Shown: one piece after another, positions 45,876 through 54,025 of the stretch
Layout of the letters: each line of letters begins with the position of its first letter
Numbering within the stretch: the first letter of the stretch is position 1
From: Bdellovibrio bacteriovorus
GTDB lineage: Bacteria > Bdellovibrionota > Bdellovibrionia > Bdellovibrionales > Bdellovibrionaceae
Length of the DNA: 64,000 nt
Direction: 5' to 3'
NCBI RefSeq assembly: GCF_001592745.1
Contig: NZ_LUKD01000008.1
Span: 363,545-427,544, forward strand
The notes under the pieces: generated by a model
What the model saw: the letters and a program-made list of their open reading frames with translations, nothing else
The model's database searches: none
Told to the model about the DNA's origin: nothing
Translations under genes and position numbers: made by a program

Positions 45876-45885
45876 GAGGTGTCAC

Positions 45886-46503
45886 ATGCCAGAAATTAAG
45901 CACTACGACGGTAAAAAGAAACATTCATCTAAAGGCGGGCACAAAAAAGCTCACCACCATGATAAGCACGCACCAAAGCGTCGCCCTCATCATGAAATGG
46001 AAGCTGATGAGGCTCTTCACGATGAAGAAAACATCGAGATGGAAACTGCGGCGATCATGAACGACGCCGGTGTGATCGTCGACGAAGCGGAAGTGACGAT
46101 CGAAGAGGCAGATGCTATCAATACCGAAGCGCAAAACGAAGGTGTTCGTCCGGAAGAAATCACGGTGGAAGCTCATCGCGTTTCTGACGAAGACACGTCT
46201 CATGAGGATATGATGTCTTCTAACGGCGAAGGCCCCCAAAAAGTTCACTTAGAATTCTACGGCAGCGAATTGATCCGCATGAAAGCTCCCAAAGTCATGG
46301 AACTTGCTGACACCGTGGCTGACGAATGGGTTCACGACGGTCAGTTTGAAGGCCTTCCAGTGGGGCATCCTTTGGCGCAAATGGCAGCTGCAAAAGCTTT
46401 ACGTACAGCCAAAGATGTGGAAAAGAAGCTGGAAGAAAAAGGCGTTTTCGTCATGGCGAAAATGGGTTTGGACTACGTAAAATCCAAGATCGATAAAAAA
46501 TAA
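45886..46503 (+). CDS. Histidine-rich acidic protein, possible ParA partner
   Basis: Start at ATG 45886, behind AAGAGGTG. The N-terminal 45 residues are Lys/His-rich (GKKKHSSKGGHKKAHHHDKH), likely to bind DNA or metal. A long Glu/Asp-rich segment (about 45-115) looks disordered. The C-terminal 90 residues form an ordered part (VHLEFYGSELIRMKAPKVMELAD ... GHPLAQMAAAKALRTAKDVEKKLEEKG). Basic-tail plus acidic-linker architecture resembles nucleoid or adaptor proteins. No family known to me. Context suggests it works with the ParA-like ATPase. Confidence 0.7.
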   Translation: MPEIKHYDGKKKHSSKGGHKKAHHHDKHAPKRRPHHEMEADEALHDEENIEMETAAIMNDAGVIVDEAEVTIEEADAINTEAQNEGVRPEEITVEAHRVSDEDTSHEDMMSSNGEGPQKVHLEFYGSELIRMKAPKVMELADTVADEWVHDGQFEGLPVGHPLAQMAAAKALRTAKDVEKKLEEKGVFVMAKMGLDYVKSKIDKK

Positions 46504-46511
46504 AAGGTTTC

Positions 46512-46841
46512 ATGTCCACACGTGCTACTCGTTTGAATGATATTTTAAGCAAAGCTCTCGTTCCGATCCATATGGAAATCGAAAACGAGAGCTTTATGCA
46601 TTCTGTTCCTCCCGGCAGCGAGACTCATTTCAAAGTTTTGGTGGTCTCTGAGAAGTTCACGGGAAAATCCCGTATTGACCGCCAAAGAATGATTAACGAG
46701 CTTTTAAAAGAAGAGTTGCAAAGCGGTCTTCACGCCTTGACGCAGAAAACTTTGACGCCAGAAGAATGGGAAAAGCAAAAAACAGCCTTGAATTTCGAGT
46801 CCCCGGAATGTCTTGGGGGCAGCAAACACGACAGAAAATAA
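46512..46841 (+). CDS. BolA-family protein
   Basis: 109 aa. The BolA fold is visible: LVPIHMEIENESFMHSVPPGSETHFKVLVVSEKFTGKSRIDRQRMINELLKEEL, including the conserved S/T-H-x-HS-like MHS and ETHFKV strands and the R-x-R helix. BolA proteins pair with glutaredoxins in Fe-S delivery or act as regulators. The C-terminal tail (TLTPEEWEKQK) is typical too, and the YEL-type variant is not. It follows the ParA and His-rich genes by 8 nt. Confidence 0.88.
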   Translation: MSTRATRLNDILSKALVPIHMEIENESFMHSVPPGSETHFKVLVVSEKFTGKSRIDRQRMINELLKEELQSGLHALTQKTLTPEEWEKQKTALNFESPECLGGSKHDRK

Positions 46842-46842
46842 A

Positions 46843-47103
46843 TTAATCGGCGAATTCGTTCAGTTTGGATTTAAGTTCGCCCAGAAGTCTTTTGACTTCA
46901 CGAAGCTGCTCTTCTTCAGGAGAGATGCGATTGGACATCTGTTCTGTCAGAGTGTCCCAGCTATTCAGTGCTTCGGTTAGATCCTTATTCAGGTTTCCAA
47001 ACAGCGATTTGCGCGAAGAAGAGGGCTTTTCGGAGGTCTCCGAACGGGCGGCCGCTGCTTCTAAGAGCGTATTCGATTGTTTCTCTAAGACGTCGTCACT
47101 CAT
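46843..47103 (-). CDS. Small coiled-coil protein of unknown function
   Basis: 86 aa, no signal peptide. The N-terminal half is Ser/Glu-rich and probably flexible; the C-terminal half (SWDTLTEQMSNRISPEEEQLREVKRLLGELKSKLNEF) is one coiled coil. It converges with the BolA gene with one base between them. Composition and position fit a real gene, but no homolog is recognised. Confidence 0.6.
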   Translation of the reverse strand: MSDDVLEKQSNTLLEAAAARSETSEKPSSSRKSLFGNLNKDLTEALNSWDTLTEQMSNRISPEEEQLREVKRLLGELKSKLNEFAD

Positions 47104-47184
47104 TATGCTAATTACAATCTGCTTATTTTGTTTGCCGAAAGTGCTTCATGCACAGGGGCGACAGTTTCATAAATGGAACTCCAT

Positions 47185-47212
47185 TTGACAAGTATTTTTA
47201 GCCTGGTAAAGA
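47185..47212 (+). promoter_or_regulatory. Probable ettA promoter
   Basis: TTGACA (47185-47190), 16 bp, TAAAGA (47207-47212). Transcription would start about 20 bases before the ettA ATG, with AGGAG (47224-47228) as the ribosome-binding site. Confidence 0.5.
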
Positions 47213-47237
47213 TACTCTCTTTTAGGAGTGTGACATC

Positions 47238-48908
47238 ATGTCTCAAGAGATTATCTACACAATGAAGGGCGTAAGTAAAGTATATCCTCCACAAAGATAC
47301 GTGTTGAAGGATATTTACCTTTCTTACTTCTATGGCGCAAAGATCGGTGTTCTTGGTTTGAACGGTTCTGGTAAGTCGACTTTGCTTAGAATTATGGCAG
47401 GTGTGGATAAGGACTTCCTCGGTGAAGCTTTCCCATCCAAAACAATGAAAGTTGGTTACTTCGAGCAAGAACCGCACTTGGATCCCGCATTGACGGTCAA
47501 AGAAAATATCTTTGCCGGCATGGGCGAGTTGCCAAAGTTGATGGGCGAATACAACGCGATCAATGACAAATTCTCTGATCCCGATTTGGATCCAGACGAA
47601 ATGAATAAGCTGATTGAAAAGCAAGGGGCGATCCAAGAAAAATTGGAAGCTTTGGGAGCTTGGGATGTTGATCAGAAAATCGAAATCGTGATGGATGCTC
47701 TTCGCTGTCCAGATGGCGATCTTCCTGTGACAAACCTTTCGGGTGGTGAAAAGCGCCGTGTGGCTTTGGCAAGATTGATCATGTCTGAACCAGACATCTT
47801 ATTGCTGGATGAGCCGACGAATCACTTGGACGCAGAATCAGTGGCTTGGCTTGAACAATATCTTTCGAAGTTCCCAGGAACTGTGATCGCAGTCACGCAT
47901 GACCGTTATTTCCTAGATAACGTGGCGGGCTGGATCTTAGAGCTTGATCGCGGTGAAGGCATTCCTTGGAAAGGAAACTACACGTCTTGGCTAGAACAAA
48001 AAGACAAGCGTCAGGCAAATGAAGCTAAAGACCAAGCTCGCAAAGCGAAAACTTTAGAGCGCGAGTTGGATTGGATCCGTCAAGGGGCGAAAGCACGTCA
48101 GGCGAAGTCGAAAGCGCGTATTTCGAACTACGAAAATCTATTGAAAGAAGCCTCTCCAGAGAAAATCCAAGAGATGTCTATCTACATCCCACCAGGACCT
48201 CGTTTGGGTGATATCGTCGTTGAGGCGAAAAACATCACGAAGGCTTACGATCACAAAGTTCTTTTGGACGACGTCAGTTTCACGATTCCTCGCGGCGCGA
48301 TCGTGGGTGTTATTGGACCGAACGGTGTGGGTAAATCGACATTGTTCCGTATGATCACGGGTAAAGAAAATCCAGATTCTGGAAGTTTCAAAGTCGGTGA
48401 GACAGTGAAAATCGCTTACGTCGATCAAACGCGTGAAACTTTGGATCCGAATAAAACGATCTTTGAAGAGCTTTCTGGCGGTCAAGACGTGATCCAATTG
48501 GGAACTCGCGAGATCAATGCTCGTCAGTACGTTTCTTGGTTTAACTTCTCTGGAACAGACCAACAAAAGAAAGTCGGTCAGTTGTCGGGTGGTGAAAGAA
48601 ACCGTGTCAATATGGCGAAGATCCTTAAGCAAGGTGCGAACTTATTGCTTCTGGATGAGCCGACGAATGATTTGGATGTAAACACAATGCGTGCTCTTGA
48701 GGAAGCCTTGTTAGAGTTCGGTGGATCTGCTGTGGTGATCTCGCATGATCGCTGGTTCTTAGACCGCGTTTGTACTCATATCATGGCGTTTGAAGGGGAT
48801 TCTAAGATTGAATTCTTCCCTGGAAACTTCACGGAATACGAAGAAGACCGCAAAAAACGTTTGGGCGAAAATGCCGCTCCGAAGCGCATTCGCTTCAAAA
48901 TGGTGTAA
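47238..48908 (+). CDS. ettA: Energy-dependent translational throttle protein EttA (ABC-F)
   Basis: EttA binds the ribosomal E-site and gates entry into the elongation cycle according to ATP/ADP. Two ABC domains: Walker A GLNGSGKST (about 41-49) and GPNGVGKST (about 355-363); signatures LSGGEKRR and LSGGERNR; Walker B LLLDEPTNHLD and LLLDEPTNDLD. The linker KDQARKAKTLERELDWIRQGAKARQAKSKARI is the EttA P-site tRNA-interaction motif, and the arm insert in domain 1 is present (NDKFSDPDLDPDEMNKL). 556 aa, as in E. coli. Own promoter and terminator. Confidence 0.96.
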   Translation: MSQEIIYTMKGVSKVYPPQRYVLKDIYLSYFYGAKIGVLGLNGSGKSTLLRIMAGVDKDFLGEAFPSKTMKVGYFEQEPHLDPALTVKENIFAGMGELPKLMGEYNAINDKFSDPDLDPDEMNKLIEKQGAIQEKLEALGAWDVDQKIEIVMDALRCPDGDLPVTNLSGGEKRRVALARLIMSEPDILLLDEPTNHLDAESVAWLEQYLSKFPGTVIAVTHDRYFLDNVAGWILELDRGEGIPWKGNYTSWLEQKDKRQANEAKDQARKAKTLERELDWIRQGAKARQAKSKARISNYENLLKEASPEKIQEMSIYIPPGPRLGDIVVEAKNITKAYDHKVLLDDVSFTIPRGAIVGVIGPNGVGKSTLFRMITGKENPDSGSFKVGETVKIAYVDQTRETLDPNKTIFEELSGGQDVIQLGTREINARQYVSWFNFSGTDQQKKVGQLSGGERNRVNMAKILKQGANLLLLDEPTNDLDVNTMRALEEALLEFGGSAVVISHDRWFLDRVCTHIMAFEGDSKIEFFPGNFTEYEEDRKKRLGENAAPKRIRFKMV

Positions 48909-48935
48909 GAGATCGGCTCAAGCTGTTTTGCAAAA

Positions 48936-48968
48936 AAAGGCTCCCGCAAAGGGGGCCTTTTGTTTTTT
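48936..48968 (+). terminator. ettA terminator
   Basis: A 10-bp stem with one G-U pair (48936-48945 with 48951-48960), then TTGTTTTTT. The kinase gene converges on it from the right. Confidence 0.85.
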
Positions 48969-50235
48969 AGGGCTGAGCCAGAGGAAGTGTCAGAACCACC
49001 TTCGTACCCCGAGGCTGACTGTGAGAAGGGGTTTCTTGCGAAAAAATCTCGATGGTTCCATCCATCATCTGCAAATACTCTTTTACGAGCGGCATGCCAT
49101 AGCCAGTCCCTTTTTCACCCTGAGTTCCTGCGCGGGTCGTCTGCGCATTGATATTAAAGATCTGTCCTAAAATGGAAGCGGGGATACCGATGCCGTAATC
49201 CTGGATTTCAATCACCACCTGCGAGTCCGTGGCATAGGCTTTAAGCTCAATACGGTCCCCAGGGTGAGAGAACTTAATAGCATTATTGAGCAAGTTTAAA
49301 AGCACCACATTGCTGAGGATGGTCTTTTCGCCATTGATAAGCATGCGATCCCGCGAAATATCCAATGACAGCTTGATTCCCTTTTTCTGAGCCAAATCCA
49401 AAGTGCTTTCGTAGACCTCGTGCAAGACCAGAGTCAAAGAGATGGGTTTTAGCGGAAGAGCCGCTTTACCGTCTTTCACCGATTTCAGGTGGCGGACTTG
49501 GGCCAGAAGGCTATTGATGTCATCGACGGCTTTTTCAATTTTTTCAAACTCAAGTGAGCTTAAGTTTTCGCGGTCTTCTTTGGCTTTAACAAGATTGTAG
49601 GTCATTGAAGAGAGGGTGTTTGCGATATCGTGGATCAGGACTCTCAAAAGGTTTTCAATATCCAGGTTCTTTTCCATGAGGCGTTTCATGAAGCGTTCTT
49701 CGCCCATTATATATTGATGGGTGGTGAAGCAGGAAAAGATCAAGAACGTGACCAGGTTGAAGAGCTTTTCTCTGCCATAGTCCCCGTACTCTTCAATGAC
49801 GTTGGGGCCTAAGTGGTTTGCTTTCAGATACCAATAAAAGATGATGATTCCAGAGACAATGAAGTAACCCGCCACCGCCCCGGGAAGGCCCATTAGAATC
49901 CCCATCACCAAGGGGATGGCGGCAAGCCAGAAGACTCCGGGCGCATCCCCACCGCCGGCGGTATAGAGCAAATAGGCAAGGATCGAAGAAGAGCAAATGC
50001 TAAGAGTTAAGGCCGACAGCAAATAATTCTTTGAGACTTTGAGGACCAGGGGTGGCAATAGCGCAAAGATCAGCCACATCGGGATCAGGACGGAATTGTA
50101 TTCTGAGGTTTTGTATTCGAAGTTGAATTTAACAAGGTAGACAAAAGAGACAGCAATGCCAATGAAGTAGATCACCTTAAAGTAGGTGAGCCTCTTATTA
50201 TATGCATCTTCAGACGTAAATTCTAAGTCGTACAT
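48967..50235 (-). CDS. Membrane sensor histidine kinase
   Basis: About six transmembrane helices fill the first 180 residues (a MASE-like sensor with no periplasmic domain). The dimerisation helix has the H-box LLRVLIHDIANTLSSM (His about 204). The ATPase domain has the N-box LLNLLNNAIKFS, G1 IEIQDYGIGIP, and G2 GEKGTGYGMPLVKEY. The enzyme class is HPK-like with HD after the His, so both kinase and phosphatase activities are plausible. No response regulator is next to it; a free receiver domain is encoded at 59.9 kb, but pairing is only speculation. Confidence 0.92.
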   Translation of the reverse strand: MYDLEFTSEDAYNKRLTYFKVIYFIGIAVSFVYLVKFNFEYKTSEYNSVLIPMWLIFALLPPLVLKVSKNYLLSALTLSICSSSILAYLLYTAGGGDAPGVFWLAAIPLVMGILMGLPGAVAGYFIVSGIIIFYWYLKANHLGPNVIEEYGDYGREKLFNLVTFLIFSCFTTHQYIMGEERFMKRLMEKNLDIENLLRVLIHDIANTLSSMTYNLVKAKEDRENLSSLEFEKIEKAVDDINSLLAQVRHLKSVKDGKAALPLKPISLTLVLHEVYESTLDLAQKKGIKLSLDISRDRMLINGEKTILSNVVLLNLLNNAIKFSHPGDRIELKAYATDSQVVIEIQDYGIGIPASILGQIFNINAQTTRAGTQGEKGTGYGMPLVKEYLQMMDGTIEIFSQETPSHSQPRGTKVVLTLPLAQP

Positions 50236-50326
50236 GCTGTCGTTATTTCCGATCGTCTCTTGGCTTTTCGGGAATAAACAAAAACGGCTTAAGCTATTTC
50301 AGAATTGTAATAAAAATTTGACCGAC

Positions 50327-50734
50327 CTAGGGTGAGACAAGTTCGCGCAAAGTCTGATAGTGAGCTTTTAGCTCTAAGAATTGCTGCGTGTTTCCACCAT
50401 GATCCGGGTGAAGAGCTAGGGCTGCCTGGCGGAAGGCCTTCTTAAGTTCGTTTGCAGTGAAGCCCTCGTGCAAGTCGTGCACCCAAGTCTTCAGGAACTC
50501 AAAGGCAAGTTTTTGAGAGACCGAGAAGTTGTGCGCCTTTCTTTGTGGACGAACTTTCGGTTGCGGGTAGTGTCCTCGGCGTGTTTGAAATTCTAAACGG
50601 TTGATTTGACCAAGCAAAAAAGCCATGTGAGCTGGGTCGGAATTCAGGCTGGAAGACTCTTTTTCAGGGGAGAAACTGGTGTTTTCACCCATTTTGTCTC
50701 GAAGAATTTGTTTGAAGCTTGCCTGAAAACTCAT
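50327..50734 (-). CDS. Small protein with C-terminal J-domain
   Basis: About 135 aa from ATG 50734 (an upstream start at 50788 is open but would reach into the repeat array). The last 45 residues form a partial J-domain: FTANELKKAFRQAALALHPDHGGN, with the HPD motif, then a helix FLELKAHYQTLREL. The rest is basic and disordered (RRGHYPQPKVRPQRKAH). There is no Gly/Phe or zinc region, so it is a type III J-protein that may recruit DnaK to one client. Client unknown. Confidence 0.8.
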   Translation of the reverse strand: MSFQASFKQILRDKMGENTSFSPEKESSSLNSDPAHMAFLLGQINRLEFQTRRGHYPQPKVRPQRKAHNFSVSQKLAFEFLKTWVHDLHEGFTANELKKAFRQAALALHPDHGGNTQQFLELKAHYQTLRELVSP

Positions 50735-50780
50735 GCGTTTCTTATCGGGACACCCCCGAAAAATCGCAGTCCAGAAGCGG

Positions 50781-50880
50781 TTTTCCATCGAGAAATCGAC
50801 CTTTTTCCTAGGGAATCAGGCGTTTTCTCTAGGGGAAAACCGCATTTCCCGAGGGGAAAAGTGCCTTTTCAGAGGGGTTT
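50781..50880. repeat. Phased T-tract array, 21-bp period
   Basis: T-tracts begin at 50781, 50802, 50823, 50845 and 50866, at intervals of 21, 21, 22 and 21 bases. From the second unit on, each unit also carries a purine-rich AGGGG/AGGGA block about six bases after the T-tract. It lies in the divergent region upstream of the SWIB-domain gene. Confidence 0.6.
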
Positions 50881-50924
50881 CCGCAGCAGATGCGCAAAAA
50901 AAAATGAAAAGCCTGCATTTTTTT

Positions 50925-50953
50925 TTGGACAAACCCCTCGACTTAGATACACA
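50925..50953 (+). promoter_or_regulatory. Probable promoter of the SWIB-domain gene
   Basis: TTGGAC (50925-50930), 17 bp, TACACA (50948-50953). It lies 45 bases after the phased T-tract array and gives a leader of about 45 nt; GGAGG (50991-50995) precedes the ATG at 51005. Confidence 0.5.
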
Positions 50954-51004
50954 CTAAGTTCATTCGTATAAACGAGACTAAAAACCTAACGGAGGAATTT
51001 AGAA

Positions 51005-51391
51005 ATGGCGAAAGCTAAGAAAGCTACTACTAAGAAAGCTGCAGCTAAAAAAGCTGCTCCAAAAAAAGCTGCAAAAAAAGCTGCTCCTAAAAAAGCCGCT
51101 GCTGCGAAAAAAGCTGCTCCTAAAAAAGCTGCTACAAAACGTAAACCAAACGCTGCATTCATGAAAGCGTTGACTCCATCTGCAGCTTTGGCAGCAGTTG
51201 TTGGTGCTTCTCCACTTCCACGTACTGAAGTTGTTAAAAAACTTTGGGCTTACATCAAAAAGAACGGTCTTCAAGACTCTAAAAACAAAAGAAACATCAA
51301 TGCTGACGCTAAATTGAAAGAAGTTTTCGGCGGCAAAACGACTGTTTCTATGTTCGATATGACTAAATTGGTTTCTAAGCACCTTAAATAG
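51005..51391 (+). CDS. Histone H1-like tail plus SWIB domain protein
   Basis: 128 aa in two parts. Residues 1-47 are a KAA/KKAAPKKA repeat tail, as in histone H1 C-termini and bacterial HctA/Hc1-like nucleoid proteins. Residues 48-128 are a SWIB/MDM2 domain (NAAFMKALTPSAALAAVVG, LPRTEVVKKLWAYIKKNGLQD, INADAKLKEVFGGK, VSMFDMTKLVSKHL). SWIB domains are found in eukaryotic chromatin remodellers and in Chlamydia. DNA-binding or nucleoid condensation is likely. Strong GGAGG ribosome site, own promoter and terminator suggest an abundant product. Confidence 0.93.
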   Translation: MAKAKKATTKKAAAKKAAPKKAAKKAAPKKAAAAKKAAPKKAATKRKPNAAFMKALTPSAALAAVVGASPLPRTEVVKKLWAYIKKNGLQDSKNKRNINADAKLKEVFGGKTTVSMFDMTKLVSKHLK

Positions 51392-51424
51392 GTCTTAGAG
51401 TCAGTTTAAACTGAACTAGATTCA

Positions 51425-51453
51425 AAAAGCCTAGGTAACCCCTAGGCTTTTCT
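51425..51453 (+). terminator. Terminator of the SWIB-domain gene
   Basis: An 11-bp perfect stem (51425-51435 with 51441-51451) ending in a T-run. Confidence 0.9.
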
Positions 51454-51502
51454 CTTTTTACGGCCTATCCAAGGGCCGGCCTCTGTGCTATATATCCCCT
51501 CT

Positions 51503-52267
51503 ATGGGAATTAAGCCTTTATCTTTAGAAGAAATCAAAAAAATGACCCGTGCCTGCCGTATTGCTGCCGATACTTTGACGTATCTGGATAAGTACGTAAA
51601 AGCGGGGATCACAACGAATGAAATCGACATACTTGCCAATGATTTCATGCTGACGAAAGGCGCGAAGTCCGCTTGTCTTGGTTACCATGGCTATCCTAAG
51701 TACACGTGCACATCTGTGAATGAAGTTGTCTGCCACGGAGTTCCCGATGATAAAACCATTCTTAAAGAGGGCGACATCATCAACGTTGACGTGACGGCTT
51801 GGATTGATGGCTTCTTCGGTGACACCTCAAAGATGTATGCCATCGGAAACATCTCTGAAGATGCCAAGGACTTGATTGAAACTGCCCGCATGGCTCGCGA
51901 TATTGGTATTGAAACGATCAGACCTGGCGGCTTTACCGGCGATATTGGCTTTGAAACTCACAAATACGTGACTCGCAAAGGTTATACGACCGTGAAAGAG
52001 ATCGGCGGCCATGGTGTTGGTCGCACCTTCCACGACGAGCCTTTCGTTCCGTCTTACGGGAAAAAAGGAAAAGGCGAGCGCCTGGTTCCTTTCCACTGCA
52101 TCACGGTCGAGCCGATGGTGAACCAAGGTACAGATGAAATCGTGGAGTTTGATATTACCGGCTCTTCGATCAAATATTATCATACCGCAGATGGTCTATT
52201 ATCCGCACAGTTTGAACATACCGTTCTTGTGACGGATACTGGTTACGAAATTTTGACTTTACCGTAA
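51503..52267 (+). CDS. map: Methionine aminopeptidase, type I
   Basis: Map removes the initiator Met. The five metal ligands are in place: Asp in VDVTAWIDG, Asp in FFGDTSKMY, His in GGHGVGRTFHDEP, Glu in TVEPM, and Glu in QFEHTVLV. 254 aa from the ATG at 51503, the usual size, without an N-terminal zinc region. An upstream GTG (51485) is possible. No Shine-Dalgarno precedes the ATG; a TATATA sequence lies only about ten bases ahead, so a leaderless or near-leaderless transcript is possible. 87 bp later follows ahcY. Confidence 0.95.
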   Translation: MGIKPLSLEEIKKMTRACRIAADTLTYLDKYVKAGITTNEIDILANDFMLTKGAKSACLGYHGYPKYTCTSVNEVVCHGVPDDKTILKEGDIINVDVTAWIDGFFGDTSKMYAIGNISEDAKDLIETARMARDIGIETIRPGGFTGDIGFETHKYVTRKGYTTVKEIGGHGVGRTFHDEPFVPSYGKKGKGERLVPFHCITVEPMVNQGTDEIVEFDITGSSIKYYHTADGLLSAQFEHTVLVTDTGYEILTLP

Positions 52268-52354
52268 CGGCGGCGGCCGGCAGAGCTGGAGCGACGGAAG
52301 TCGCGGAAGCTGAAGCAACTTTTGATTTTTTATAAACTAACAAGAGGAAACTCA

Positions 52355-53758
52355 ATGTCACTAACGACAACAAACGGGAAATCCGCAATGAAAAAAAATG
52401 CTAAAGCAGCAGCTAAACCAGCTGCAAAAACTATCTCTGGCGACTTTAAAGTTTGCAAAGAGGCGATGGAAAATCCAGAAGTCTTCGAAAAATTGGCTAA
52501 ATGGGGCCGCGAAGAAATCAAGATCGCTGAAACTGAAATGCCAGGTTTGATGGCCGTTCGTAAAGAATTTAAAAAACAACAACCATTGAAAGGCGCGCGC
52601 ATTTCTGGTTGCCTTCACATGACAATCCAAACAGCTGTCCTTATCGAAACTCTTGTTGAGTTGGGTGCGGAAGTTCGTTGGTCTTCTTGCAATATCTTCT
52701 CGACACAAGATCACGCAGCGGTGGCTATCGCAGCGGCAGGTATCCCTGTGTTTGCATGGAAAGGTTTGACTGAAGAAGAATTCAACTGGTGTATCGAACA
52801 AACTATCGTGGGTTGGGGCAAAGAAGGCTTCAACATGATCCTTGATGACGGTGGTGACCTTACAAACATGATGCACGAACCACGTTTCGCAAAAGAGATG
52901 AAGAAAATCATCGGTATCTCTGAAGAGACAACAACTGGCGTGCACAACCTTGAAGTTCTTCTTAAGAACGGCAAGTTGAAAGTTCCTGCGATCAACATCA
53001 ATGACTCTGTTACTAAATCTAAGTTCGACAACCTTTACGGTTGCCGTGAGTCTTTGGCTGACGGTATCAAACGTGCGACTGACGTGATGGTTGCTGGTAA
53101 AATCTGCGTGGTTGCGGGTTACGGCGACGTAGGTAAAGGTTCTGCTCACTCTCTTCGTGGATTGGGTGCTCGTGTTCTTATCACTGAAATCGATCCTATC
53201 TGTGCATTGCAAGCGGCAATGGAAGGTTTCGAAGTGACGACGATGGAAGAAGCAGCGAAAATCGCTGACATCTTCGTAACAGCAACTGGTTGCTGCGACA
53301 TCATCACTGACAAACACTTCAACATGATGAAAAACAATGCGATCGTGTGCAACATCGGTCACTTCGATATCGAAATCGATATGGCTTGGTTGAACAAAAA
53401 TTCAAAAGTTCGTGAAGTGAAACCACAAGTGGACATCCACACTTTGAAAAACGGTCGTCAAGTGATCGTTCTTGCAAAAGGTCGCTTGGTGAACTTGGGC
53501 TGTGCAACTGGTCACCCAAGCTTCGTAATGAGTAACTCATTCACGAACCAAGTGTTGGCTCAAATGGAACTTTTCACGAACCGTGATAAGTACCAAGAGA
53601 TCTCTGTTTACCGTTTGCCTAAGCACCTTGACGAAAAAGTGGCGGCTCTTCACCTAGACAAACTAGGAGTGAAGTTGACTAAGCTTTCTTCGAAACAGGC
53701 GAAGTATCTTCATACTTCTCCTAACGGGCCTTTCAAGCCTGAACACTATCGTTACTAA
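52355..53758 (+). CDS. ahcY: Adenosylhomocysteinase with K/A-rich N-terminal extension
   Basis: AhcY splits S-adenosylhomocysteine into adenosine and homocysteine and keeps methylation going. The family signatures are present: [17 protein letters not shown], the NAD site [20 protein letters not shown] (about 248-267), and the C-terminal NAD-contact Lys/Tyr in KPEHYRY. The start is ATG 52355, behind AGAGG. Residues 1-30 (including [14 protein letters not shown]) are not part of the enzyme fold and look like a short version of the tail on the SWIB protein two genes upstream. 467 aa. A GC-rich hairpin stretch fills the 87-bp leader. Confidence 0.95.
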   Translation: MSLTTTNGKSAMKKNAKAAAKPAAKTISGDFKVCKEAMENPEVFEKLAKWGREEIKIAETEMPGLMAVRKEFKKQQPLKGARISGCLHMTIQTAVLIETLVELGAEVRWSSCNIFSTQDHAAVAIAAAGIPVFAWKGLTEEEFNWCIEQTIVGWGKEGFNMILDDGGDLTNMMHEPRFAKEMKKIIGISEETTTGVHNLEVLLKNGKLKVPAININDSVTKSKFDNLYGCRESLADGIKRATDVMVAGKICVVAGYGDVGKGSAHSLRGLGARVLITEIDPICALQAAMEGFEVTTMEEAAKIADIFVTATGCCDIITDKHFNMMKNNAIVCNIGHFDIEIDMAWLNKNSKVREVKPQVDIHTLKNGRQVIVLAKGRLVNLGCATGHPSFVMSNSFTNQVLAQMELFTNRDKYQEISVYRLPKHLDEKVAALHLDKLGVKLTKLSSKQAKYLHTSPNGPFKPEHYRY

Positions 53759-53790
53759 TCACCCGCTCGGGTGGTTCAGTCCTCGCGCTA

Positions 53791-53823
53791 AAGGGAGCCG
53801 TGCTGGCTCCCTTTTTCTTTTTT
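53791..53823 (+). terminator. ahcY terminator
   Basis: A perfect 9-bp stem (53791-53799 with 53805-53813), 5-base loop, T-rich tail. Confidence 0.9.
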
Positions 53824-54025
53824 CTTTGTCTTCTGATTGCTATTGCTGATCTTTCTTTGCGCTGCGGAACTCGGTTTTGCCAGCAGCACAGCCCCTTTAA
53901 CACCCAAGCTGGGATTTGTAATTGAGAGCACGGGTCGGATTTGTTCCGCTGGAGATTAAAGAGGATCGGACCTTTGTATTAAATTGAGCCGGTTGCTTTA
54001 GGGTAGGGCTTGAGGGGCCGATAAG

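Noticed and set aside
52268-52354. SAH riboswitch in front of ahcY
   Set aside because: Expected from other bacteria, but the GC-rich leader does not show the conserved SAH core that I would recognise; needs a covariance-model search.
52361-53362. Long open frame antisense to ahcY (333 codons)
   Set aside because: It is rich in Cys/His/Phe/Arg, has no domain, and follows from codon bias of the strongly expressed ahcY on the other strand.
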